A stretch of 64,000 bases of DNA from assembly GCF_037975245.1 (NCBI RefSeq), contig NC_092568.1, positions 20,305,001-20,369,000 of the forward strand, given 5' to 3'. Each line of letters starts with the position of its first letter. The stretch's first letter is position 1. The DNA comes from Apostichopus japonicus (Eukaryota > Echinodermata > Holothuroidea > Aspidochirotida > Stichopodidae). The notes below the pieces were generated by a model. It searched no databases. It was not told where the DNA came from and was given only the letters and a program-made list of their open reading frames with translations. This document shows, one piece after another, positions 47,164 through 59,100 of the stretch. The position numbers were made by a program, and so were the translations under genes.

Positions 47164-47546
47164 CAGTGGCGTCGCCAGACATTTCAATCTTGTGGGACAC
47201 AGGGAGGGGGCACAATATTTATTGTAATGCCCATAGGCGTAAGAGCTCAATTAGATTGGGGGGGGGGGCTGTAACGACTTGCCCGAAAAATATAACCAAC
47301 ATAACAATTGGTTGGGCTGCATCTCGATATATGTGACCTTATTAATTAGTGAGAAAACAACAGGTTATTGTGATGGCCGATGGAAGAAGTTTTACTGATG
47401 AACATAATTTCGTCCTTTGTAGAAAAAGTTTTTGCTTCAGTATTTTTTAAACACTACAAATCTGCGGGACATCTGGAGGGGCACGATATTTTGGGGGAGA
47501 GGGCACGTGCCCCCCCCCCCCAGGCCACCCCTTGGCGACGCCACTG
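47164..47546. mobile_element. hAT-like MITE, 383 bp
   Basis: The left end CAGTGGCGTCGCCA and right end TTGGCGACGCCACTG are inverted copies. The flanks caaagagc and caaagagt form an 8-bp duplication with one mismatch. It shares the CAGTGGCG start with the element at 22835, suggesting related subfamilies. Confidence 0.82.
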
Positions 47547-47644
47547 CAAAGAGTTAACTTATGCAGTGAGTTGATCCAGGATAAAGAAGGGGTGTGGCTC
47601 TGGGGTCACCGAAGCCGATTCCCAGTGTGGGGCAGGTCTACAAG

Positions 47645-48005
47645 CAAATTCAATTTTGGATATCTCTAATTCGAATTCTTGATATCTCTAATTCAATTTT
47701 GGATATCTCTAATTCGATTTCTTGATAACTCTAATTCAATGTTGGGTATCTCTAATTCGAATTCTTGATATCTCGAATTCAATTTAGGATATCTCTAATC
47801 CGAATTCTTGAAAACTCGAATTCAATTTTGGATTTCTCTAATTCGAATTCTATTTTGGATATCTCGAATTCAATTCGAGATATGCAATTTCTGATATGTC
47901 AAAATTGAATTGGAGACATCTGAAATAATTAGAGATATCTTCAATTTAATTCGAGATATCTGAAATTAATTGCACATATCTCGAAATAAATCGCAGATAT
48001 CTCTC
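47645..48005. repeat. Degenerate GATATCTC/ATTCGAATT repeat that switches strand at about 47870
   Basis: Units of about 20-24 bp: ttggatatctctaattcga on the left side, and their reverse complement type (tcgagatatctgaaatta) on the right side. The tract is therefore a repeat with an internal inversion point, able to fold on itself. Confidence 0.8.
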
Positions 48006-48456
48006 ATTATTGAATAAATGTTAACATGGCGTTCCATACGTACTGCTGTTTCGTCATTCCAATATCAGAAGAGACTTTCTGAATTAGGTAAACAATGACA
48101 AAACCCGAGCAACGTCTTCTTATTTAACTGATGTATCACTTGCTTCCTATCACATTCAGGGAGCTGTTATAAGCACAAGGTTTTTGTATACTTGAGAATC
48201 AAAAGTACCCGCAAATTACTCGAAAAAAAGGAGTCGGATGAAAAAGTGCGCACAGTTGGTAATCGAATTCTCAAAACCGGACATTGGTACTCGGTATTCG
48301 AATCTTAAGAAAGAGAACTCGGACTATGGTACTCGGAAACTCAAGTATACCCGGAAGTAGTTTGTACTCGGATAAAGAATACTTGACTACAAAACTGATA
48401 AGCTCATGACTGACAATGATTACCTTCAACTTCTCCTATAACATTATGTGGAAAAC

Positions 48457-48457
<1 letters not shown>

Positions 48458-48495
<38 letters not shown>

Positions 48496-48552
48496 CAATA
48501 TATATATATATCTATATATATATATATAGGCTATATATATATATATGAATAT
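48458..48552. repeat. (TA)n microsatellite cluster
   Basis: Interrupted TA runs with small variants. Confidence 0.9.
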
Positions 48553-48794
48553 ATAAACCTTTGGTTGGTTGGCGTCTATCTTGGCACAGAGTGCTCTATG
48601 TCCGGTGGACAGAGTGAAATATATTAGTTGAGACTAGTGGAACACTAGTAGTTGTTACTCAGAGTTTACGCGCTTGAGCGATCATCAGACAACTGGTAGC
48701 TTCATGTTGTACTCCTGGAATATATGACACAAGCAAGTATAGACTCGAGGATTATCTTCGGGGATTATCGAGGATTCTCGGCATACCGTCCCTT

Positions 48795-48861
48795 CCGCTC
48801 CTTTGTCGGCGTCCAGTGGGAATACATTACTGGACGTCACTGGACGCCGACAAAGGAGCGG
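48795..48861. repeat. Perfect 24-bp hairpin with 19-nt loop, GC-rich
   Basis: The arms 48795-48818 (starting CCGCTCCTTTGTCGG) and 48838-48861 are exact reverse complements. A third partial copy (gacgccgacaaaggg) follows at 48862-48876. It lies inside a short plus-strand ORF that is not convincing as a gene. Confidence 0.9.
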
Positions 48862-48879
48862 ACGCCGACAAAGGGCGGT

Positions 48880-50300
48880 ATCTCATTAATGGGCATCCGA
48901 AGCCCTACTCAAAACGTTCAAGTCCAACTGAAACAAGTTCTTGTGATGCTAACCTCAAGTGAATAACATCACTATAATAAACAAGTGTAGAATATTCGGC
49001 TCTATACCCTAAGGTATATTTCCAAATTTTATATATCTTCAAAGTGTTGAATATTTAGCGGCGCTCAATTATTTGCTGCTCATTGGAACATTACCGAAAT
49101 GACAAGTATACGAAACACAAGCCACATATTTTAAGAACCGAAAAAGTTAACCTGCTTTTTAGAAGAAAAACTTACTGTATAGGTGGCGCTATTGTAATAT
49201 AGCATCACAGATTAATCATTTATCTACATGTGTACAGCAAGCGTTGGCTATTATCTGCAGGAGCCGCATACGTTTGGAACTTAAATGTCCGGTACTACTC
49301 AGAGTTTAAAAGAGCACTTGTTAATAAAGTTATTTATGGTACCCGTGTCAGTTTCGGTTTATCCTTAGATGCACGAATGAAATACAAGAAAATATGAAAA
49401 AAAGATGACGCAGTAATAAAACAAGTAAAGTGGAAGCCACCTAAATAATTAATGACAGCACCATCTGATTCATCGCGTGTAAAAGGGTCAAACTTTGCTA
49501 GAGATCGAGATTTGAATGCTCTCCCTCGGAGCTGAGATTTCTAAAGTGTTCTTTCATTTTCCATCTAAACAAGATGTTATTTCCAACTCTCAGCGAACTA
49601 TAAACCTTCCGGATGGGGCAGCGGAGGGGAAGGGATATTGGTGAGCCATATATATATCACTGGATAAACCACTGTAATTATTTTGTAGCAAACGCATTCT
49701 TTTTTTTTGGGGGGGGGGCAAAAAACCAACACTTTTCAATGACCGTAAAACAGAGATTTTTTTTTAAAGCAAAGATTTGAAACACACAGTTCACTTTAAA
49801 CAACCTGATTTATTGTAGCATGATAATGACAGTCGTACGTGTTTTGCATTTATGGAAGTGGCACGGCGCCGTAAAACAAAATGACGTCACATGAAAAGAA
49901 CCGACACCATTACTCGGCCATTGTATGATACATATTACATCTTTAATTCTTAAAGTAAAATGTTAATATCCACCTTGTAAACATACATCGTAATATGAAA
50001 AGATAATAAACCCTTTAAAATACCAATCTTAAAGCTTAGGAACAAACACACAAAAACCATTTCAGATATTTCAATAATTAGTTTAAAATTTATTATTAAA
50101 TCTGGATTTCTTTATCCCATCCCCCACCTACGCCGCCCCCCCCCCCCCACTCCAATAATTAATCCGTTAAAAATATTGACATTGTTAAACTGCAATATCA
50201 TAACGGTAATATTCAATGTATGGTTGTTATCACAGACTATATAGATCTTAGTTGATATGTGAATAAGGAAATATAATATTGATTATTGATTTGATGTTCT
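48880..50300. other. Region downstream of the EGF/HYR gene
   Basis: No exon is seen. For the minus-strand gene ending at 50308, a possible AATAAA poly(A) signal (tttatt on the plus strand) lies at 50089-50094, which would give a 3' UTR of about 230 nt. G/C homopolymers lie at 49710 and 50140. Confidence 0.35.
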
Positions 50301-50307
50301 ATCAGCA

Positions 50308-50579
50308 TCAACCTGAGAAAATGATCGGCTCTACATAAATCCAAAATTCACAAACAGCTTGGTTTCCGCTTCCATCTTCATAGACAAGCACTACTGTTTG
50401 GAAATGACCAGGATTGTAAACAGCTCCCGGAAGGGCATTGGCGGAGACTAACCTTGGAGTAGTGCCACTAAAGGGGTCCGTCACTATGGGCAATGCCCAA
50501 GTCACCGAGGTTGGCGTGGCACTTCTGAAGATAAGACCTTGCATTGGACAATTCAAAATAATCGGTGGCGTGATGTCGA
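50308..50579 (-). CDS. Terminal exon: HYR domain and stop codon
   Basis: The acceptor is ttctccttcaacag. It encodes [27 protein letters not shown] and a C-terminal [20 protein letters not shown], then IIFSG and TGA at 50310-50308. DITPP...CP, the TW...P strand and the D-GN--C-F-V-V end are standard HYR landmarks. A weak donor overlaps the stop (TCAG then GTTGAT), so an alternative non-terminal use cannot be excluded. Confidence 0.85.
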
Positions 50580-50921
50580 CTGTTGAAGGAGAAAAAAAAA
50601 ATTTCGTTTCGTTTCGTTTTGTTTCTTATCAAAGTCGCTATTTTTGTGTTATTTAGTTGAATGTACTTACTTGCTGGAATGTTTTCACATGTTAAACTGT
50701 TGGTGTTGAAAGGACAACTACATCTAAAATACCCACTCAGCGATGTACATACACCACCCGTCTGGCAAGGAGAACTGGCACAGGGATCTTCCGCTGTGAG
50801 TAGGGAGGAAAGTAAGAAAAAAATATTTGTAGTGGATCGCAGAGTTATATATATATAACTATATATATATATATGTATATACATGTATATATATGTATAT
50901 ATACATATAAATGTTTATGTA

Positions 50922-50961
<40 letters not shown>

Positions 50962-53900
50962 TATAAATAGATATATATATATATATATATATATACAATA
51001 GCAATATATAGCAACATGCAACAACCCCAAAAAACGAAATGTATAAACAAATCACCATGTATATGGTATGTTAGAAGTATTAACATTCGCCTATGTCATT
51101 ATAATATCATAATATATCATATATCATCATAATATATATGGTGCACGGGATATTTAGTTTGAGTGTTGCAGGTGTGAAAGATCAAAATGGTCACTAACAA
51201 TCTCATTGCAGCACTCTTTTACTCCAACAATCAGGGCTCTTTCAATCACTGAGACATTTACTTGCCCAATATGCACCACCCCTCCCCTTCACCCGTCCCC
51301 TTCACCTACCCCATTTTACCCATCATGACCCCCCTCCAAATTCTAGTAAATAGCAATAATTATGTTTGGAATGCTCCAACCAATGGCCGAATGAAATCAA
51401 CTAGATGTCATTAAAAACACATTGCAATCACCCAGCTTTAAATGATACCGTGCTTTTTTTCGTCTCCTTCAGAAAAAGTGACCAAAAGAAACAGGAGATA
51501 TTTTTTTTTAGGGTTTGTTATCAAGTAGGATTTAGAATTGAGTTTCATAGAAGTTTTGTTATAGAAGAGCATGCATGGACATGCTCGTTATGTGATGCAC
51601 AAATTGGATCAATTGAGGCAATTTTAGAGCAATTAGGCCAATAGGAAACTTGGCTTGTTTTAGAAGTGACGAATAATTGCGTTTCTCGTAGAAAATAAAT
51701 CTTCATGCTCATGATACGGAAGTTTTAAAGTGCCATGAACGGCCAACGTTTCAGCTATCCCGAATGAAAGGTATAGGGTTTCCTTCTGAAACTTAGACCA
51801 CATGACGTTGACATTTCAGTGTATAAATCAATTGGGATATTATATGGCGTATGCTACCTAAACAGTTACTACTATACTTACCCGGTCTTTCGCATCTCGA
51901 TCCTGCGAATCCTACTAAGCAGTCGCAGAAGAAGTTTTCTTCATTGTCGGGGCTGATGAACATATTTCTACAAACACCAGGATTTAGACAAGGAGAATTA
52001 TTCCCACTGTTGGTACATGGATTGCGTAGGCCTGTAAAGAGAAAGGTTGTGTAATGATGAAAGTATAGTCAGAGCCTTATATAGAGAGAGTTGCGACAAC
52101 TCGGGTCCCGGAATTTTCGATCACGTGACATCATGGCACCATTTTGGGGCCAACTAATTCTGGCCGTATGATCGACAACAACGTACGCTCGAGCAGTCAA
52201 CATCTGCGCTGCCATCACAAAATGCCTGGCTGTTCAGCGTTGGGCTGTTCAAATCGACCCGAAAACGGTTCAAAACTTTTCAGATTCCCAACAAACCTAG
52301 ATAGGAGGAAAACATGGGAGGCAAAAGTAAACAGGCTTCACTGGAAGGCGAACTCCAATCACAAACTTTGTGATGTGAGTACTTCACCTAGGCCTAGTAC
52401 AATGAACTAAGATTCGTAACACTAGGCCTAGCCTAGTCCATAACCACAGGGATGTAAATCTTCCGTATTTTTACGGAAATCCGGTTTTTTTTTTAATTCC
52501 AATAAAGTTCCACAAAATTGTACAAATATCAAATACACAACGCGGCAAAAATGCCTGGCCCGTTGCAGCAAGCTAACTTCAATTTTCACTCATCGATCAA
52601 CCAAAATACCATTTCCTGTTACACATCGCATTGCACTGTACAACATTGTGTGTGCCATGTGAACATCGTTGCGTACGTGCGAACTTCAAATCGCCATAGC
52701 TCATTTCTGTCGTTGAAAAACCTTGCCTAATTCACGTTGATTCGTAACTGCTGGTGCTCGACATAAGTTTCGGAAATAACGCTTGTGATATTTGTGAGCG
52801 GCTAAATCTACGGGATACGCATATGATAGTCGATATTCGTGATCGCTTTCAAATGTGAGACTGTTTTTTATTCCGGATTTCGCTGCGACGTATTCGTTAC
52901 TTGGAGCTAGCCTAACATAACGATAGTGTGTAAGTAGTCAGAACTAGGGGTATGATGTGTTAGAGCGCTAATACTTTTGAGCTAGCCTAACATAACGATA
53001 GTGCGTAAGTATTCAGAGCTAGGAGTAGGATGCGTTAGGACGACATTCCCCCGTTTTCTCCGAATAGTTTTCCGGGGTTTTTGTGGCTGCACTTACATCC
53101 CTGATAACCAGGACTGTGGGTTACACCACACAGTCCTTACAGCTATGTATGGTGCACTGTGCAGTGTACATACACGCATAGTTAACATCTGTGGCACAGA
53201 AAACAGAGCATAAATTTCAGGCATGAAAATGGTCTATTTTTAACAAGTTCTGATCAGGAAAGTTGCGATGTTGGGATGAGATTTTTTATCACCTGAATTA
53301 TTCTGTTCAAAAAAATCACTGCAAATTAAGTATTTTGGTGGATCAGAATTTTCTTTACCAGAGTTGACCACTTTTTGATGAAAATAATTTACTTTTATTT
53401 TGGCCTTCCATGTCCCATGTACTGTGGAATGCCCCATTTCAAAGCTGTTTAGTTTTATTTTGGTGTTATAATGTAAAACAGTTTTTAGTTTTGCTGCTAT
53501 GCAGAAATTATTAGTTTACAAAATATAGTGTTGCATGAAAATCTTCATTTGTTTTACTTTAGTATTTGTCTGTTTACTCTTTGTCTGTTTAAAATGTATT
53601 TTTTACTGGACTTATGGGTTACACATCTTAAACGTGTTAAGGCATAAATGTGTAATGCCTGGTAGGAATTGTTGATATACTTCCACAATTTTGTCCGTAT
53701 ATACTGTAAATGCCCTTCCCTTGCCCTATTTCATTGCCCTATTTCCCGGCAGAGAGTTATATTGAACAGATATGCAGAGGATTGTGCAAGTAACCACAAT
53801 GTAATCATGATTGTAATCACGATTACATTACAATGTAATCGATTACTTCAACTTTAGGCTGTAATCGTAATCATACATTCTCAAGTAATCGTAATCGATT

Positions 53901-55336
53901 ACATTCAGATGTAATCGCCCCAAGCCTGATGTGATTGGTCCATTTAGTTACCATAGCAACCAATTTTCAAAGACCTAGCTTCATGATTCTGTGCACCATG
54001 TCAGTACCAGTCACATGTCCAAATATCAACTTCATCAGCCATTGCTAGCTCAAGTTACAGTTAATCCCAATTTTGACCAATCACAGGCTTTGTTTGGTTA
54101 CCATGGCAACAATGGAAGAATGTACATTATTCCGCAACTGTGCAATATGTGTTACAATATGATATATAACCAGTCATAATACAATTTTACCGTACCAGAA
54201 TATCAACTGTTGAATTTGGACTTCCAAATGTGCCAACCTCATCCCCTTGAACTTGAGCGCAGCCAATCCCTCCCCCCCCCCTCCCGTTCGACACTCGACG
54301 CCTTACTTACACAGCCTCGGCGCCCAAAAGCACCACAACTTTATCAGGCCAAAAATAAAACCCAGAATCCCGCTCACACTTCTACAATGCCATCGAAAAA
54401 TTCCCCTATCCACCTGAACGCCCATTCCCACACATACTGTATGTTGCCCATTTGGCCCCAAAATGGCGCCCAAATTTCAGTTGTCGCAACTCTCTCTATA
54501 TAAGGCTCTGAGTATAGTCACTGTCGATGTCACACAAGTCACTTCCGGTCAAATACGGGGCTATCGTCATGCGGCTAGAGTGAAAGCACCATGTTGTGTG
54601 GACTAGAATTACACTTGTGTGTATATACAAACGGGTGAAATCAAGCTTTCGCGAATACCGTGTGCTTTCCTTCATTTATGTATACTTAATTTGGGTCTAT
54701 GGTTTTTTTTCATTAGACAAAAACTTCGATCATGTCTCACGTTATCGTTCATTCATTGATAGACGAGCAAAAGGACAACAAAATCGATGAAAAAATAGAC
54801 TAAGGTAACGTCACCACTACAATTCCTAGCCCTGCCGTCATGAAGTGTCCCCCCTCCCCCGACTCCCCCTTTTTCTGGTATTCTAATGCCTAGCGGTCTT
54901 TGTGTAGAACATTTGCCCACTTCTTTATGCGTTCTGAAAGCGTCTAGCTATCTTCATAGCTAGACAATTCACTGGTTCGCAATATCAAAGCGCAATTAGT
55001 CCTATGTGTGCACAATTTCGATAGGCGAGGAAGATTGGGGACCAAAGGCAGAAAGCTCCATTAAGTGATAAATTGTGTGGGGCCTATACCTGCTAAACGG
55101 CTGCAATCTCGTCCTGCATAACCCGGCTCGCACACACATGTATATTCCATTGAATAAGTAATGTCTGAGAATTCGATATAACTGTTGTAGCAAACAGCAC
55201 CATTCTGGCAGGTTGAGCCAAAGCATCTCCGTAACGATGGATCATTATCTGAAAAATAGACAAAACAGGATAGGTATTTGGGGAGCATATCGAAAAGTAT
55301 TAACAGATAAAGTAGAATTCACCAATATCTATATAA

Positions 55337-55435
<99 letters not shown>

Positions 55436-56028
55436 AAACTTTAACTATAGGGAATCAATGCAAATGTCATCAGGACGTTGACATATGCGTCTCTCTTCAT
55501 GGTTCAAAAATCATTTTTATTTCTCGAATATTCTTATACGGCAATGCATATGATATCTCTTACCCAATCTCTCTGCACAAAGGACTCCTCCGTATCCATC
55601 AGGACATAAACAGACAAACCCTTCGTATCTGTCTTGTATAATATTTGAGCAGACTCCCTGATTCTTGCAAGGGTAACTCAGACATCTGTCTCTAATAGGG
55701 ATTTCAATTCCACCTGAGGAAGATTAAGAGATGAAGCAATATCAATGTTATTTTATTCCAGAAGTACGGTTATCGATGCCATCATTTACTGACAAGAGAT
55801 GTTAGCACATTAAATATGTTGAATGCTTTAATGCTTAGTATTTTCAATCCGAATTCTTCCTATAGACAACGAGGAGCATGTTTTGTTTTTATGGCGGAAA
55901 AGACGGTACGAAGTCTCAGCGAAAAAACTATACATTGGAGCTGAAAGTAAACTGATTAGTAACATTTCCAAATTGTTTGATTTGTACCTGTACTGATACA
56001 ATAACTGAGGTTTAGAACTTCCGCGAAC

Positions 56029-56119
<91 letters not shown>

Positions 56120-59100
56120 GTAACTTTTAACAATATTTAGCACGTCATAGAGAATAAACATGGTCACGTAGTGGGCAATTATCATTGAAAAGACTATAAG
56201 GCGCCTAGTGGACGTCTTATGGAAACTTGTAAAATTAGTGAACATGACAAATCGTCTGTTTATACCTGAGACACAAGAGGGATCGGACTGCGATGACTCG
56301 CAGATGTATCCGGAACAGTCGTCCACATTTCTCACGCATGTAAAACCCGAGACACATAGGCTGGAATCACACGGATTAGGAATGGCTATATGAGAAAGCA
56401 AACAATTATTATTGATCTTGCAATAACATAAGTCTTCGATAATTCTATGTACGATACAGGTCTATCGTTGTCGATCACGTATAAATGCTGCGTCAATAAC
56501 GGCAGTACCTAAAGTAAACTGTACGAATTGACCAAAACTGCTGTCAGTAGGAAGGTTTGGTCTTTGTGTAATTTCCACACACACATACACACCCATGTTT
56601 GTATTACATTCAGACCGAGGACCCCATCGTATTTTCCATTGTTCAAACCCACGAACCCTAACCTTAACAATACCCCATGTATAGAATTCTTGAGGACGTG
56701 GTGATTCTTTAGAAATCACAACCGAGGACATGGAATTCTTTTGTTCACGTCCTCGGTCAGATAGCAAAACAAACGCACCCGCGCGCACACGCACACACGA
56801 CTGTGTTTTACATTCAGACCGAGGACCCATTGTTTTTTCCATTGTTCAAATCCACGAACGCTAACCTTAATAATACCTGTTTAAAAATATAATTCTTGGG
56901 AGGACATGGGGTGATTCTTTCGAAATCACAACCGAGGACCTGGAATTCTTCTGTTCAAGTCCTCGGTCAGCATAAAAAACAAACACACAAACACACACAC
57001 ACCAAAAACAAGAAAACGTGACTTGTCTTATACCCAAGACAATACTTACCGAATTCACAAAAGGCTCCATAGACGCACTCGCCGCATTCACACTTGTACC
57101 TATCGCATGAAGACCAGCCACCAGCAGCTATGCATGTTGATCCTGCTTTGCAGAGACTGTTAGAACATGGGTCGAGGGCTAGAGACAAACAACAACAAAA
57201 AGAAGAAGAAGTAGTAGAAGAGAAAGTTGTTCACAGTAAGAATCAGCCAAGCGAAGGTCATGATCGCTCTTGAGTTTATGTTGTCCAGTATGAAAGAATG
57301 TGCCATTATGTTGCTTAACATATACAGGAAAGACATCGGCATAAGCAGTTTGCCCTAGAATTTCTTAATTGCCATTGTTTAGCAGTACACTAACGTCATA
57401 AATGATGTCTTTCTGTTTGGGAAGGGTAATATATTTGAATATTAAACATGTTTTTTGTTTCCTTGCAAATGGAATCCTTTTCTTTTTCATATTAAATTTT
57501 GTTTTAAGTTTAAGACACCCCAGTGTTTGAATTAACAACTTCTCAGATCATAATAGAAAACCCTTATAATTGAGGTCGGGGAGATTTAACATTTTGGAAA
57601 GCAATGTTAGGATCCGCCATTTTGATATACGCTATATGATGTCAAGATGTGAGGGCAAACTTGCATTTTGGTAGTTTACTTTATTGTCTGTTTATATTTT
57701 CTCCGATAGAAATTAAATATTGATGGAACTGAAAACATTGTCATTAGTAGCTTCTTGCTTTTTTTGCTGTCAACAACCCTAGGACAAATCATTGCAGGCT
57801 CCAACTATGAAAAAATGTTTAGAAACATAGAAGAAAATAGTAACAACTACAGTAACTATAGTAACAACTGGTAACTAATAACAACTAGTAACAACTCAGT
57901 AACTATATATAGTAACAACTAGTAACTAGTAGAAATAAGTCGCAACTAGTAACTTGTCGCAATGTGGGATGGTCATTTTTAAACTTGCTGAAGTCTTTGG
58001 GATATATATAGAGAGAACGCTGCCCCCAAATCAAGATATCTCCATACGGATGCTAATTGTTCTTATCTGCTAATTCGAGCAAGTTGTTCAAAAGACGCAT
58101 TTCTGTCAAAATAATATATGGCATATGTCTCTAATGAGAGTGTGGTTGCTCCTCTTTTGAGGGCCAATAACTGATCAATTATGAACAAATTCTGAAAGGA
58201 TCAAGTTTGACAGAACTGTGTGATACACTGCAGGGGTTGATTCTCGTCATGTGAGGACAAGTGAACAGATGTGGTCGTACTTACGCGTTTCACACCTTGG
58301 CCCATGATAACACGGAGGACATTCGCAGCGGTACACAGTACAGGATCCTTCGAAGAGTTCACATGTGCCCCCATTTGCACATGGGGCACCGCTACAAGCA
58401 TTGATAGCTATAAAAACAAACCAAAAATGTTGTATTATACTGTTTCACTATTAGAACAACTCTTGTAGCTTGATTCTATATCCCACAAGTGAAGAACACA
58501 CCGAATAACTCATAACGTCCGTGAAATAAACTGGTTGGACAACATTTATTGCTTAAGAACATGTTCTTCCTTCAAGAACAGCATATACAATAAAACCAGT
58601 ATGACGTCATATGGCAAAATAAGATCATACGGTAGTAGAATTATGTTTGTCTAATGTTTGTAATTTTTTTCCCCTGAATACAAAATTATATTTGAGGTGA
58701 TCAGAAATCCTCTGAGTTGTTTGTGAAATAGGCTGGTGCATTTTTAGAGGTTTCTTCCGTTTCTCGAAAGGCCTTTTTGTATAACCAGAATACAAATTTA
58801 TGCGAATGAGATGCATAAATGTCATATGTGAAGAAGTGGGAATGTGGGTTATAACCACATATATAAGGATTACCTTCCGAAACCAGTATTCTGCACGAGA
58901 CAGGTTCAATGTTTGTCTAATGTTTGTATTTGTTGTTTTCCTGGAAACAAATTTTTATATTTGAGGTGATCAGAAGTCCTCTCATCCACCAGGTCAACAT
59001 AAGCTCATAGTCCATCACTTCCTATACAGTACAATTTAAAAAATAATAGAAACTTACATATTTCACAAAAAGTTCCGAAGTAGCAACCATCAGTACAGAT

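Larger units (their letters stand above)
52070..54510 (+). mobile_element. P-like DNA transposon with THAP exon
   Basis: Identical 32-bp TIRs (52070-52101, starting CAGAGCCTTATATAG, and 54479-54510) are flanked by a perfect 8-bp duplication agtatagt (52062-52069, 54511-54518). Subterminal sequences (ccattttggggccaa) are inverted too. It carries a THAP-domain exon near the left end. THAP plus 8-bp duplication is the pattern of the P superfamily. The element is 2441 bp, of which about 657 bp is a nested hAT-like insertion. No transposase catalytic ORF is visible, so this copy is probably non-autonomous. It sits in an intron of the EGF/HYR gene in opposite orientation. Confidence 0.8.

Noticed and set aside
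55213-55641. Long Tyr/Ile ORFs over TA runs (also 55828-56401 and 50845-51030)
   Set aside because: Dinucleotide microsatellite translation; real exons nearby are in other frames.
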